Counted from the first letter of the stretch, positions 1 to 5,609 are shown. The stretch: DNA of 6,126 bases from an uncultured Bacteroidota bacterium (GCA_903933995.1 CAIZMD010000476.1:1-6126), one strand, 5' to 3'. The notes: generated from the sequence alone by a model not told the origin. Numbers and translations: made by a program.

Positions 1-79
1 AGTGTGATGCACCAGGTCCGCCATGACCAGAACGGGCAAAAATGCGGATATAATCTATAAAATTGTTTTTCTCTGACAC
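1..79 (-). CDS. obg: Obg family GTPase (ObgE/CgtA), N-terminal fragment, cut by window edge
   Basis: Reading the minus strand from the GTG at 79 gives 26 codons before the window ends. The protein begins MSEKNNFIDYIRIFARSG and continues HGGPGASH. This is the start of the glycine-rich Obg fold; the family pattern is roughly FVDYVKIYxRSGKGGxGSxH, followed by the phenylalanine/arginine-rich region and the G domain, which lie outside the window. Obg is a cytoplasmic GTPase that binds the 50S subunit and acts in ribosome maturation and stress signalling (family knowledge). GTG was chosen as start because the upstream in-frame codons contain no ATG before a TAA stop, and the family homology begins within a few residues of it. 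No Shine-Dalgarno sequence is visible. The gene is divergent from the beta-barrel gene at 249. Too little is visible to judge the GTPase motifs. Confidence 0.86.
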   Translation of the reverse strand, partial: MSEKNNFIDYIRIFARSGHGGPGASH

Positions 80-100
80 TATTTGAAAATTGTGGCTTTT

Positions 101-116
101 AACCGGTTGGCGCCAA
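101..116. repeat. Two overlapping perfect palindromes at the obg promoter/leader
   Basis: AACCGGTT (101-108) and TTGGCGCCAA (107-116) are both perfect palindromes and share two bases. They are GC-rich in an otherwise AT-rich intergenic region. They cover the predicted obg transcription start and touch the downstream edge of its -7 box. They could be protein-binding sites or a small hairpin at the 5' end of the obg mRNA. No regulator is suggested by the sequence. Confidence 0.4.
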
Positions 117-146
117 AGTTACGTCAATCTTTTTTGGCAGCGTAAA
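114..146 (-). promoter_or_regulatory. Predicted Bacteroidota-type promoter of obg
   Basis: On the minus strand, TAACTTTG at 121-114 is a perfect match to the Bacteroidota -7 consensus TAnnTTTG. TTTA at 146-143 is a three-of-four match to the -33 element TTTG, with a 21-nt spacer. Transcription would start around 107-109, leaving a leader of about 30 nt before the GTG at 79. The same 21-nt spacing occurs in the predicted paa promoter of this window. The call rests on motif matching only. Confidence 0.5.
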
Positions 147-171
147 CAGGCCTTTTGACCAATGAAAGATT

Positions 172-201
172 ATTTGAAATCAATAATTCACTATTTCAAA
201 T
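172..201. repeat. 9-bp inverted repeat upstream of the beta-barrel gene
   Basis: ATTTGAAAT at 172-180 is perfectly repeated in inverted orientation as ATTTCAAAT at 193-201, with a 12-nt spacer. It lies just upstream of the predicted -7 box of the beta-barrel gene, so it could be a two-half-site operator. It is entirely AT-rich apart from one G/C pair, so chance occurrence is possible. Confidence 0.35.
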
Positions 202-214
202 TTTTATCAATCAT

Positions 215-222
215 TATATTTG
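215..222 (+). promoter_or_regulatory. Predicted -7 box for the beta-barrel gene
   Basis: TATATTTG is a perfect match to the Bacteroidota -7 consensus TAnnTTTG. Transcription would begin about 227-229, roughly 20 nt before the ATG at 249, which agrees with the signal-peptide-based start choice. No convincing -33 TTTG lies at the expected distance; the nearest partial match is TTTC at 194-197 with a 17-nt spacer. Confidence 0.42.
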
Positions 223-248
223 GGATTGGATTCTTAAAAGCATTTTTT

Positions 249-995
249 ATGAAAAAATTATTAATAGCTATTTCCTTGATTTTGGTATTTAGTAGCCAAA
301 GCCATGCTCAAATTGTAGACTCTTTTGCCTATAGAAAGAACGCCGTTAGAATTGAAGTTACTTCTGCCTTACTTTATAGAAATGCATTTGTATTTTCTTA
401 TGAAAGAATGGTTAAAAAAAATCAATCAATCATTCTTACAGCAGGTTATCAGGAATTATCCGGTTTAAGCGGATATGCAGATAGTATAAAAGCTATAAGT
501 AAAGGCACCAATAATGGATATAAACTAGGAGCGGAATACCGGTTTTATATGGCCAAAGAGAATAAATATGCCAGCCCTCATGGCTTATATTTTGGCCCAT
601 ATATTTCACATACTGGGTTTAATAATGCAACAAATGTGACTGTTAATACCAATGGAATTTTTGAAAATGGAACCGTAAACTCTAACATTCGAATCTGGAA
701 TGTTGGATTTGAAATGGGTTATCAATTTGCCCTAAGTAATAGATGGAATTTAGACATGGTATTTGCTGGTCCCTCTATTTCTAAGTATGATATTGCTACT
801 AAATTAAACGGAAATTTTTCTTTTGACCCAATTAGTATTCAAAATCAAACCTTTCAAAATTTGCTAAGTAAATTTCCCGGTTTGAAAACCTTTTTTGAAA
901 GTGAAACAGTTGGAAAATCCGGCAGGCTAAACAAATGGGGTGCAGGTTTTAGATACCAAATCAATATTGCATATAGGTTTGGAAAGAAAAAATAG
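249..995 (+). CDS. Secreted outer-membrane beta-barrel protein, function unknown
   Basis: This 248-residue protein has a clear Sec signal peptide: MKK, a hydrophobic core (LLIAISLILVF), then cleavage after SHA at residue 20. The rest alternates polar and hydrophobic residues in short aromatic-rich strands such as YKLGAEYRFYM, HGLYFGPYISHTGF, VGFEMGYQFAL, WNLDMVFAGPSIS and INIAYRF. This is typical of small 8-10-strand outer-membrane barrels of Bacteroidota, loosely like the DUF3575 group. It ends in an aromatic strand followed by GKKK. The same frame is open from an ATG at 162, but that start would put 29 extra hydrophobic residues before a complete signal peptide and would overlap the predicted promoter, so 249 is preferred. 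No enzyme motif or partner is recognised. It stands alone, divergent from obg and convergent with the paa operon, so the neighbours say nothing about its role. Confidence 0.8.
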   Translation: MKKLLIAISLILVFSSQSHAQIVDSFAYRKNAVRIEVTSALLYRNAFVFSYERMVKKNQSIILTAGYQELSGLSGYADSIKAISKGTNNGYKLGAEYRFYMAKENKYASPHGLYFGPYISHTGFNNATNVTVNTNGIFENGTVNSNIRIWNVGFEMGYQFALSNRWNLDMVFAGPSISKYDIATKLNGNFSFDPISIQNQTFQNLLSKFPGLKTFFESETVGKSGRLNKWGAGFRYQINIAYRFGKKK

Positions 996-1049
996 GACCT
1001 GTTTTCTAGTAGTTAAAAGGCAACTTGGATATTTGGTGTTGAATCAATT

Positions 1050-1074
1050 CTTGAAATACTATTTATTTTTCAAG
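1050..1074. terminator. Weak AT-rich inverted repeat between convergent genes
   Basis: CTTGAAA (1050-1056) pairs with TTTCAAG (1068-1074) around an 11-nt loop. It straddles the paaY stop codon (1059-1061) in the 63-nt gap between the convergent beta-barrel gene and paaY. It could end transcription from either side, but the stem is short, AT-rich and not followed by a clean T tract, so this is a weak candidate. No better terminator is visible in the gap. Confidence 0.22.
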
Positions 1075-1655
1075 TTAACCCATGTGTTGTATAGCGTTTC
1101 TTGCAAAGGCCTATTATTAGGGATAGTTCTTAGTGGTTCACAGGGTTCCCAATATTGCCGCATTTCTTCTGGAAGAGCCTGATACAATTGAGTCCCAGTT
1201 TTTTTCCAGTCTAACATTTCATCTGTTACATCCTTGATTTTTTTTGCTGGGTTACCCACTATTAAACTTCGCGATGCAAAGACTTCTCCAGCTTTGATAA
1301 AACTCAAAGCTCCTACAATACAGCCTTCTCCCAAGACCACTTCATCCATAATTACTGCATTCATACCAATCATAGAATCTCTTCCAATATTGGCACCATG
1401 AATAATGGCACCGTGCCCAATATGTGCGTTTTCTTCTAATGTAACAGTAGTGCCTGGAAACATATGGATGGTGCAATTCTCTTGCACATTGCATCCGTCT
1501 TCAATGACAATCCCTCCCCAGTCTCCGCGAATAGCAGCACCAGGTCCTATATACACATTTTGGCCAATGATCACATTGCCCGTTACTGCCGCTTGAGGAT
1601 GTACAAAAGCAGATTCATGAATTACAGGTATAAATCCCTTAAAAGAATAAATCAT
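1059..1655 (-). CDS. paaY: PaaY, gamma-carbonic-anhydrase-like hexapeptide-repeat thioesterase of phenylacetate catabolism
   Basis: This 198-residue protein (E. coli PaaY is about the same length) is a left-handed beta-helix built from hexapeptide repeats between roughly residues 15 and 135, for example VIIGQNVYIGPGAAIRGD and HIGHGAIIHGANIG. The metal-binding histidines of the gamma-carbonic-anhydrase fold are present as H64, H81 and H86. The companion residues R43, D45 and Q58 are also kept. The C-terminal half carries the PaaY-like stretches LIVGNPAKKI, DWKKTGTQLYQAL and EPLRTI. Known PaaY proteins are cytoplasmic thioesterases that remove CoA from the dead-end seven-membered-ring product (2-hydroxycyclohepta-1,4,6-triene-1-formyl-CoA), so CoA is not trapped. 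It is the last gene of the operon; its ATG shares one base with the paaI stop (TAATG), implying coupled translation. A general gamma-carbonic-anhydrase-like role is the alternative, but context favours PaaY. Confidence 0.88.
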   Translation of the reverse strand: MIYSFKGFIPVIHESAFVHPQAAVTGNVIIGQNVYIGPGAAIRGDWGGIVIEDGCNVQENCTIHMFPGTTVTLEENAHIGHGAIIHGANIGRDSMIGMNAVIMDEVVLGEGCIVGALSFIKAGEVFASRSLIVGNPAKKIKDVTDEMLDWKKTGTQLYQALPEEMRQYWEPCEPLRTIPNNRPLQETLYNTWVNLKNK

Positions 1656-2074
1656 TAGAGAATGGTTTTTCCAGTTCTAAAACAAGTGCCTTTGAAAATG
1701 GCCACCACTACTTGGTTTTGATTGCTGATGCTAATTTGATAGAGCCCAGTAGAACGGCCATTATGCACTTCAGTAGCAATGGCTTCTAGTCTATCACCCA
1801 CATGCACGGGTTTAAGAAAATTGATACTGGTATCTAGTGCCACAGAAAGATTGTTGCGGTTATTGCAAGCAAAGGCAAAAGCAGAATCCGCCAAAGAGAA
1901 AGCAATACCTCCATGAACAATGCCTAATCCATTGATCATCTCTTCACGAACCGTCATAGCAATCTTGCTATATCCTTCTTTGATTTCTAAAATCTCAATG
2001 CCCAACCACTGGCTAAACAAATCCTTTTCAAATACTTTTTCTGCTACTAATTTGGCTGATGGTTTCTGATCCAT
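1655..2074 (-). CDS. paaI: PaaI, hotdog-fold acyl-CoA thioesterase
   Basis: This 139-residue protein (E. coli PaaI is 140) shows the single-hotdog PaaI pattern. MINGLGIVHGG spans residues 46-56, with N48 and the H54-G55-G56 loop, followed by SLADSAFAFACN with the catalytic aspartate D63. These line up with N46, H52 and D61 of E. coli PaaI. Later strands INFLKPVHVGDRLEA and IFKGTCFRTGK complete the fold. Known PaaI tetramers hydrolyse phenylacetyl-CoA derivatives, best with hydroxylated rings, and free CoA from misprocessed intermediates in the cytoplasm. The gene starts 2 nt after the paaG stop and overlaps paaY by one base. It is the only gene in the operon with a recognisable Shine-Dalgarno sequence, which lies inside the end of paaG. 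Confidence 0.92.
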   Translation of the reverse strand: MDQKPSAKLVAEKVFEKDLFSQWLGIEILEIKEGYSKIAMTVREEMINGLGIVHGGIAFSLADSAFAFACNNRNNLSVALDTSINFLKPVHVGDRLEAIATEVHNGRSTGLYQISISNQNQVVVAIFKGTCFRTGKTIL

Positions 2075-2076
2075 AT

Positions 2077-2853
2077 TTATTCTCCTTTGAATTGGGGCAA
2101 GCGTTTTTCTAAAAATGCAGCAACCCCTTCTTTAAAGTCTGCTGTTGCAGCTGCCTTTTGTTGGTAATCATCTTCTAGTTGCAACTGTTCTTCCATATTG
2201 TTACTATAAGACCGGTTCAATGCGTGTTTAATATAAGCCAGGGCCTTGGTCGGCAGTATCGCTAATTGATTCAGCAAACTGGTGGTTTCACCTTCAAAGT
2301 TTTCATTGTCAAATACTTTGTAAATCATACCCATTTGAAAAGCTTCTTGAGCACTTACTTTGTCACCCAACATCATGAGTGCGGAAGCCCTTTGTAATCC
2401 AATAAGTCTGGGTAAGGTATAAGTACCACCGCTGTCTGGAATCAGCCCAATTTTAGAAAATGCCTGAATAAAAGAGGCGGAAGCAGTTGCTACCACTATA
2501 TCACAGGCCAATGCTATATTGGCTCCTGCGCCAGCAGCCACTCCGTTTACGGCAGCTACAACGGGTTTGGGAATATTCCTGATTTTCTTAATAATGGGAT
2601 TAAAATGTTCGCTCAAAATCTTGTCCATACCCGGACCATTTGGATCAATTACTTCTGCTAGGTCTTGGCCAGAACAAAATCCTTTTCCAATTCCCGTAAT
2701 CAAAACACAGCGTACTTCTTTTAAAGAGGCAGACTCATCTAAATAATGCTGCAAGAGCAGGGCCATTTCTCTGTTAAAAGAATTGAGTTTGTCTGGTCTA
2801 TTGAATTGGATTTTTGCAATCCCGTTGTCAATATGAAAAATGATAGAAGACAT
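2077..2853 (-). CDS. paaG: PaaG, ring-1,2-epoxyphenylacetyl-CoA isomerase (crotonase family)
   Basis: This 258-residue crotonase-fold protein (E. coli PaaG is 262) converts ring-1,2-epoxyphenylacetyl-CoA, the product of PaaABCE, into the oxepin-CoA that PaaZ opens. Visible marks are FNRPDKLNSFN near residue 17, the oxyanion-hole segment GKGFCSGQDL (56-65), and a second oxyanion segment NGVAAGAGANIAL (103-115). IGLIPDSGGTYTLPRL (135-150) holds D140, matching the catalytic D136 of E. coli PaaG. The IPDxGG signature and GQDL separate PaaG from ordinary enoyl-CoA hydratases such as PaaF, which use two glutamates. The tail FLEKRLPQFKGE is also PaaG-like. It lies 57 nt after paaD, the largest gap in the operon, and 2 nt before paaI. 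No Shine-Dalgarno sequence is visible at its ATG. Confidence 0.93.
   Translation of the reverse strand: MSSIIFHIDNGIAKIQFNRPDKLNSFNREMALLLQHYLDESASLKEVRCVLITGIGKGFCSGQDLAEVIDPNGPGMDKILSEHFNPIIKKIRNIPKPVVAAVNGVAAGAGANIALACDIVVATASASFIQAFSKIGLIPDSGGTYTLPRLIGLQRASALMMLGDKVSAQEAFQMGMIYKVFDNENFEGETTSLLNQLAILPTKALAYIKHALNRSYSNNMEEQLQLEDDYQQKAAATADFKEGVAAFLEKRLPQFKGE
2081..2088 (-). promoter_or_regulatory. Strong Shine-Dalgarno sequence for paaI inside the end of paaG
   Basis: The minus strand reads AAAGGAGA six nucleotides before the paaI ATG. None of the other six paa genes shows a comparable purine-rich site, which fits the usual weak use of Shine-Dalgarno sequences in Bacteroidota. The bases also encode the C-terminal K-G-E of PaaG, a conserved tail, so the match may be partly forced by the coding sequence. 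Confidence 0.5.
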
Positions 2854-2893
2854 AGTGCTTAGTTGAAATGAATAATTGGTCTATTTAAATATA

Positions 2894-2914
2894 CTAATCC
2901 TTTGTAGGATTTAG
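2894..2914 (-). repeat. Hairpin over the paaD stop codon, in the paaD-paaG gap
   Basis: AATCCT (2896-2901) pairs with AGGATT (2906-2911) around the loop TTGT. Allowing one bulged base, the stem extends to CTAATCCT/AGGATTTAG. It covers the TAA stop of paaD (2911-2913) and lies in the only sizeable gap of the operon. In the mRNA it could act as a 3'-end stabiliser or a partial attenuator between the epoxidase genes and paaG. No T tract follows, so a full terminator is unlikely. Confidence 0.35.
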
Positions 2915-3414
2915 TGGCATTTGAAATAATCAAAGGGCTCTAAACAATCTTTACATTGAAACAAAGCCTTGCAAGCAGTGCTCCCAAATTCAGACACTAG
3001 TTTGGTATTGGTAGCGCCACAATTTGGACAAGCAATTTCTAAATCTTCTAAATAAACCTGATTAAAGTTAGTGGCTACTGGAGGCGCAATTCCATAAGCT
3101 TGAAGTTTCTGTTTACCGCTCTCAGTCATCCAATCCGTGGTCCAGGCGGGTGATAGTATTTGTTGGATCTTTACTTGATGAAAACCTGCTTCAGCCAATG
3201 CCATTCTAATCTGAGCACCAATCATGTCCATGGCAGGGCAGCCTGTATAAGTGGGTGTTATGGTTAGTTCAACCATATTAGATGCTTCATTAAAAGCTAC
3301 GGCTCTAATAATCCCTAAGTCAATAATGCTCAAGACAGGAATCTCTGGATCACAGACTGTTTCTAGTATGTTCCAAATGCTTTTTTCTTTGTCTATGACT
3401 ATTGTTGCTTCCAT
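2911..3414 (-). CDS. paaD: PaaD, MIP18/DUF59-type Fe-S maturation protein of the epoxidase
   Basis: This 167-residue protein matches the two-part layout of E. coli PaaD. Residues 10-105 form a MIP18/DUF59 domain with CDPEIPVLSIIDLGIIRAV (21-39), TPTYTGCPAMDMIGA (53-67, conserved C59) and LSPAWTTDWMT (87-97). Residues 129-166 form a zinc-ribbon-like tail with C129-PN-C132 and C154-KD-C157, plus C148 and C166, ending EPFDYFKCH. PaaD is needed for active epoxidase and, like other MIP18-family proteins, is thought to assist Fe-S cluster or metal assembly, probably for the reductase/oxygenase complex (family knowledge; exact job unsettled). The gene starts 10 nt after paaC, supporting joint expression. 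It keeps all family cysteines, although the usual next gene, paaE, whose Fe-S protein it may serve, is not in this operon. Confidence 0.93.
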   Translation of the reverse strand: MEATIVIDKEKSIWNILETVCDPEIPVLSIIDLGIIRAVAFNEASNMVELTITPTYTGCPAMDMIGAQIRMALAEAGFHQVKIQQILSPAWTTDWMTESGKQKLQAYGIAPPVATNFNQVYLEDLEIACPNCGATNTKLVSEFGSTACKALFQCKDCLEPFDYFKCH

Positions 3415-3424
3415 GATTGTTTTA

Positions 3425-4207
3425 TTACCATTCCAGTCCTGGATAGGCCCTTTGTAAAAATTGCATTTCAGCTAATAGGTATCCCAAGTGTTCTGTGTGA
3501 ATGCCCTTTTTCCCGCCTAATTGCATCCAATCATTCTTGGGATGATCCAGGTTGGCTTCTGCTAAAACGGCAGCAATTTTTGCTTCCCAAGCTGCTTTGA
3601 TATAGGAACTCTGAGTTCCTATTAGTTCTTGCTCAAAATCACTGGGTTCCAGCATTTCACCGGTATAGCTCCAAAGTAATTCCAAAGCTTGTTCCATTCT
3701 TGCATGACTTTCTGTTGTGCCATCTCCTAAACGCACCACCCAATCTGCACTCCACCTAACATGGTAAGTAATTTCTTTAATGCTTTTATCTGCAATGGCT
3801 TTTAGTTGGCCAGTAGCTATTTGTTGTAATTCTTGATAGAGAAAAAATTGGTAACTACCCATTAAAAAATTACGCAAAACGGTTTGCCCCCAATCCCCAT
3901 TAGGTAATTCTGCAATCAGGCAGTTTTTAAATTCACCCACATCTCTTAGATAGGCCAATTGGTCTTCTGTAGTGGGAATGCCCGTTTTCTCTGTGATTAA
4001 CAATGCGGCGTATTGGTAAAGGTTTCTAGCTTGTCCCAATTGATCCAGCGCAATATTGGTGAGTGCAATGTCTTGCTCCAAAATGGGTCCATGCCCACAC
4101 CACTGACTATTTCTATGTGATAGAATCAAAGCATTGTCTGCTAAATGTAATAGGTATTGAATTTGTTGATCTTCTGAAATCAACTTGCTAATGGATTGCT
4201 GTAACAT
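3425..4207 (-). CDS. paaC: PaaC, structural subunit of phenylacetyl-CoA 1,2-epoxidase
   Basis: This 260-residue protein (E. coli PaaC is about 248) is an all-helical ferritin-like subunit. It pairs with PaaA in the heterodimer that carries phenylacetyl-CoA epoxidase activity in the cytoplasm. Recognisable family segments are LADNALILSHRNSQWCGHGP (22-41), ALDQLGQARNLYQYA (53-67), FLMGSYQFFLYQEL (114-127), EITYHVRWSADWVVRLGDGT (145-164) and the near-invariant C-terminal GGKKGIHTEHLGYLLAEMQ (231-249) ending PGLEW. In this family PaaC does not bind the di-iron centre; it supports PaaA structurally. The ATG at 4207 lies 20 nt after the paaB stop and has no obvious Shine-Dalgarno sequence. The length and start agree with the family. 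Confidence 0.94.
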   Translation of the reverse strand: MLQQSISKLISEDQQIQYLLHLADNALILSHRNSQWCGHGPILEQDIALTNIALDQLGQARNLYQYAALLITEKTGIPTTEDQLAYLRDVGEFKNCLIAELPNGDWGQTVLRNFLMGSYQFFLYQELQQIATGQLKAIADKSIKEITYHVRWSADWVVRLGDGTTESHARMEQALELLWSYTGEMLEPSDFEQELIGTQSSYIKAAWEAKIAAVLAEANLDHPKNDWMQLGGKKGIHTEHLGYLLAEMQFLQRAYPGLEW

Positions 4208-4227
4208 AAGTGATTTTGTGGGTGGAA

Positions 4228-4596
4228 TTACATGTGTTTAAGCGAATCGGGCAAATCATAAAAACTGGGATGCCTATAAATTTTGTCATTGGCTGGTTCA
4301 AAAAATTCAGCTGCCGCATCTGGGTCACTAGCGTGAATATGTTTGCTTTCAACTACCCAAATACTCATGCCTTCATTGCGTCTAGTATAAACGTCTCTAG
4401 CATTTTCCAAAGCCATGATAGCATCTGCCGCGTGTAAGCTTCCCGCGTGTTTGTGATCCAATCCTTGTTTGCTGCGAATAAAGACTTCCCATAAAGGCCA
4501 CTCTTTTTGTTGGTCTTGGTTACTAGCTTTTTCTAAACCGCCAGCATGACCATCGCCATAGTCACCGTATAAATATTTTTGAATGATTAGTCTCAT
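4228..4596 (-). CDS. paaB: PaaB, bridging subunit of phenylacetyl-CoA 1,2-epoxidase, with N-terminal extension
   Basis: Residues 33-122 match the whole of E. coli PaaB (95 residues): WPLWEVFIRSKQGLDHKHAG, SLHAADAIMALENARDVYTR, EGMSIWVVES, EFFEPANDKIYRHPSFYDLP and a final HM. PaaB is thought to bridge two PaaAC dimers and is required for activity in vivo. The first 27 residues (MRLIIQKYLYGDYGDG, then a Gly/Ala/Gln-rich linker) have no counterpart in E. coli PaaB. The start at 4596 is supported by the ATGA overlap with the paaA stop, implying translational coupling. No other ATG, GTG or TTG start lies in frame before the conserved domain, so the extension appears real. Its role is unknown; it could be lineage-specific. 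Confidence 0.93.
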   Translation of the reverse strand: MRLIIQKYLYGDYGDGHAGGLEKASNQDQQKEWPLWEVFIRSKQGLDHKHAGSLHAADAIMALENARDVYTRRNEGMSIWVVESKHIHASDPDAAAEFFEPANDKIYRHPSFYDLPDSLKHM

Positions 4597-5570
4597 GGTT
4601 GCTGGGTTTCTTTGGTGAGGGAATTAGCTTTTGCTTTTTTATTTGCTTGTTTAGCAGCGTGTGCCGTAGCTGCATCTCTTACCCAAGCGCCATCGGCCCA
4701 AGCCTTTTTGCGCGCTTCTAAACGTTCTTTATTGCATGGGCCATTACCTTGGATTACTTGTTTGAATTCTTCCCAATTAATAGCACCATAGTCATAGTGT
4801 TTGGTTTGTTCATTCCATTTTAAATCTGGATCAGGTAAGACCATGCCAAGCAGTTTAATTTGTTCTGCAATCATGTCTACAAATTTCTGACGCAGTTCAT
4901 CATTGGTGAATCTTTTGATCTTCCATTGCATGCTCAATTTGGAATTGGGACTCTCATCATCCTTTGGACCAAACATCATAAGACTTGGCCACCACCATCT
5001 ATTAATGGCATCCTGACACATTTGACGCTGAACCTCAGAGCCCTTGCTCAGTTGAAGCAAACATTCAAAACCCTGACGCTGGTGAAAACTTTCTTCTTTA
5101 CAAACACGCACCATGGCCCTTGCATAGGGACCAAAACTAGGACGGCAAAGTGGTATCTGATTCAATATGGCTGCTCCATCTACTAGCCAACCAATGGCAC
5201 CCATATCTGCCCAGCTTAGTGTTGGATAATTAAAAATGGAAGAGTATTTGGCCTTGCCACTATGCAATTGTTCATACATCTCATCTCTGGAAATGCCAAG
5301 GGTTTCGGCAGCAGAATAGAGATATAATCCATGTCCAGCTTCGTCCTGCACTTTGGCCAATAAAATGGCTTTGCGTCTAAGACTTGGGGCACGTGTAATC
5401 CAATTGCCTTCTGGCAACATGCCAATGATTTCACTATGGGCGTGCTGACTAATTTGTCTAATCAGTGTTTGCCTATATTTCTCTGGCATCCAATCCCTGG
5501 GTTCAATCTTTTGTTCCTCATCAACCCTTTGTTGGAACTGTTCCTGAAGTTGGTTTGTTGTTTGCTCCAT
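4593..5570 (-). CDS. paaA: PaaA, catalytic di-iron subunit of phenylacetyl-CoA 1,2-epoxidase
   Basis: PaaA inserts one oxygen atom from O2 into the ring of phenylacetyl-CoA, giving the 1,2-epoxide; electrons come from NADPH through PaaE. The 325-residue protein closely follows E. coli PaaA (309 residues) from EPRDWMPEKYR onward. All six di-iron ligands are present: E47 (HAHSEI), E77 and H80 (QDEAGH), D131 (LVDGAA), E160 and H163 (CKEESFH). They match E42, E72, H75, D126, E155 and H158 of E. coli. The active-site lysine position K73 is also kept. The ATG at 5570 was chosen. A TTG nine bases upstream is also in frame, but it lies inside the predicted -7 box and is a weaker codon. The C-terminus has a lysine/alanine-rich tail of about 20 residues. 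First gene of the operon; its TGA overlaps the paaB ATG. Confidence 0.96.
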   Translation of the reverse strand: MEQTTNQLQEQFQQRVDEEQKIEPRDWMPEKYRQTLIRQISQHAHSEIIGMLPEGNWITRAPSLRRKAILLAKVQDEAGHGLYLYSAAETLGISRDEMYEQLHSGKAKYSSIFNYPTLSWADMGAIGWLVDGAAILNQIPLCRPSFGPYARAMVRVCKEESFHQRQGFECLLQLSKGSEVQRQMCQDAINRWWWPSLMMFGPKDDESPNSKLSMQWKIKRFTNDELRQKFVDMIAEQIKLLGMVLPDPDLKWNEQTKHYDYGAINWEEFKQVIQGNGPCNKERLEARKKAWADGAWVRDAATAHAAKQANKKAKANSLTKETQQP

Positions 5571-5576
5571 AGGTGA

Positions 5577-5609
5577 CAAATCTAACTAAAATAAGAGAAT
5601 GCTAACAAA
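5577..5609 (-). promoter_or_regulatory. Predicted promoter of the paa operon
   Basis: On the minus strand, TAGATTTG at 5584-5577 matches the Bacteroidota -7 box TAnnTTTG perfectly. TTTG at 5609-5606 matches the -33 element perfectly, with a 21-nt spacer. It is the only full -7 match between paaA and the divergent gene. Transcription would begin about 5570-5573, at or within three bases of the paaA ATG, implying a leaderless or nearly leaderless mRNA. The -33 element is inside the inverted repeat at 5601-5616. Confidence 0.58.

Noticed and set aside
162..248. In-frame upstream ATG extending the beta-barrel protein by 29 residues
   Set aside because: The extension is hydrophobic and would precede a complete signal peptide. 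It covers the predicted -7 box at 215-222, and the ATG at 249 gives a normal secreted protein.
996..1058. Strong terminator in the convergent gap
   Set aside because: No GC-rich stem followed by a T tract is present on either strand; only the weak AT-rich repeat at 1050-1074 was found.
940..1182. Open plus-strand frame of 80 codons
   Set aside because: It overlaps the end of the beta-barrel gene and the 3' end of paaY, has no recognisable domain, and lacks start signals.
2077..2853. Assignment as PaaF or a general enoyl-CoA hydratase
   Set aside because: The GQDL and IPDSGG motifs with a single catalytic aspartate (D140), and the operon position, point to PaaG; the two catalytic glutamates of hydratases are not seen.
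4860..5186. Open plus-strand frame of 108 codons inside paaA
   Set aside because: It lies opposite highly conserved PaaA coding sequence containing iron-ligand motifs; the composition looks like an antisense shadow with no domain.
5571..5579. TTG start adding three residues to PaaA
   Set aside because: It lies within the predicted -7 box, TTG is a poor start codon, and the ATG at 5570 already covers all family homology.
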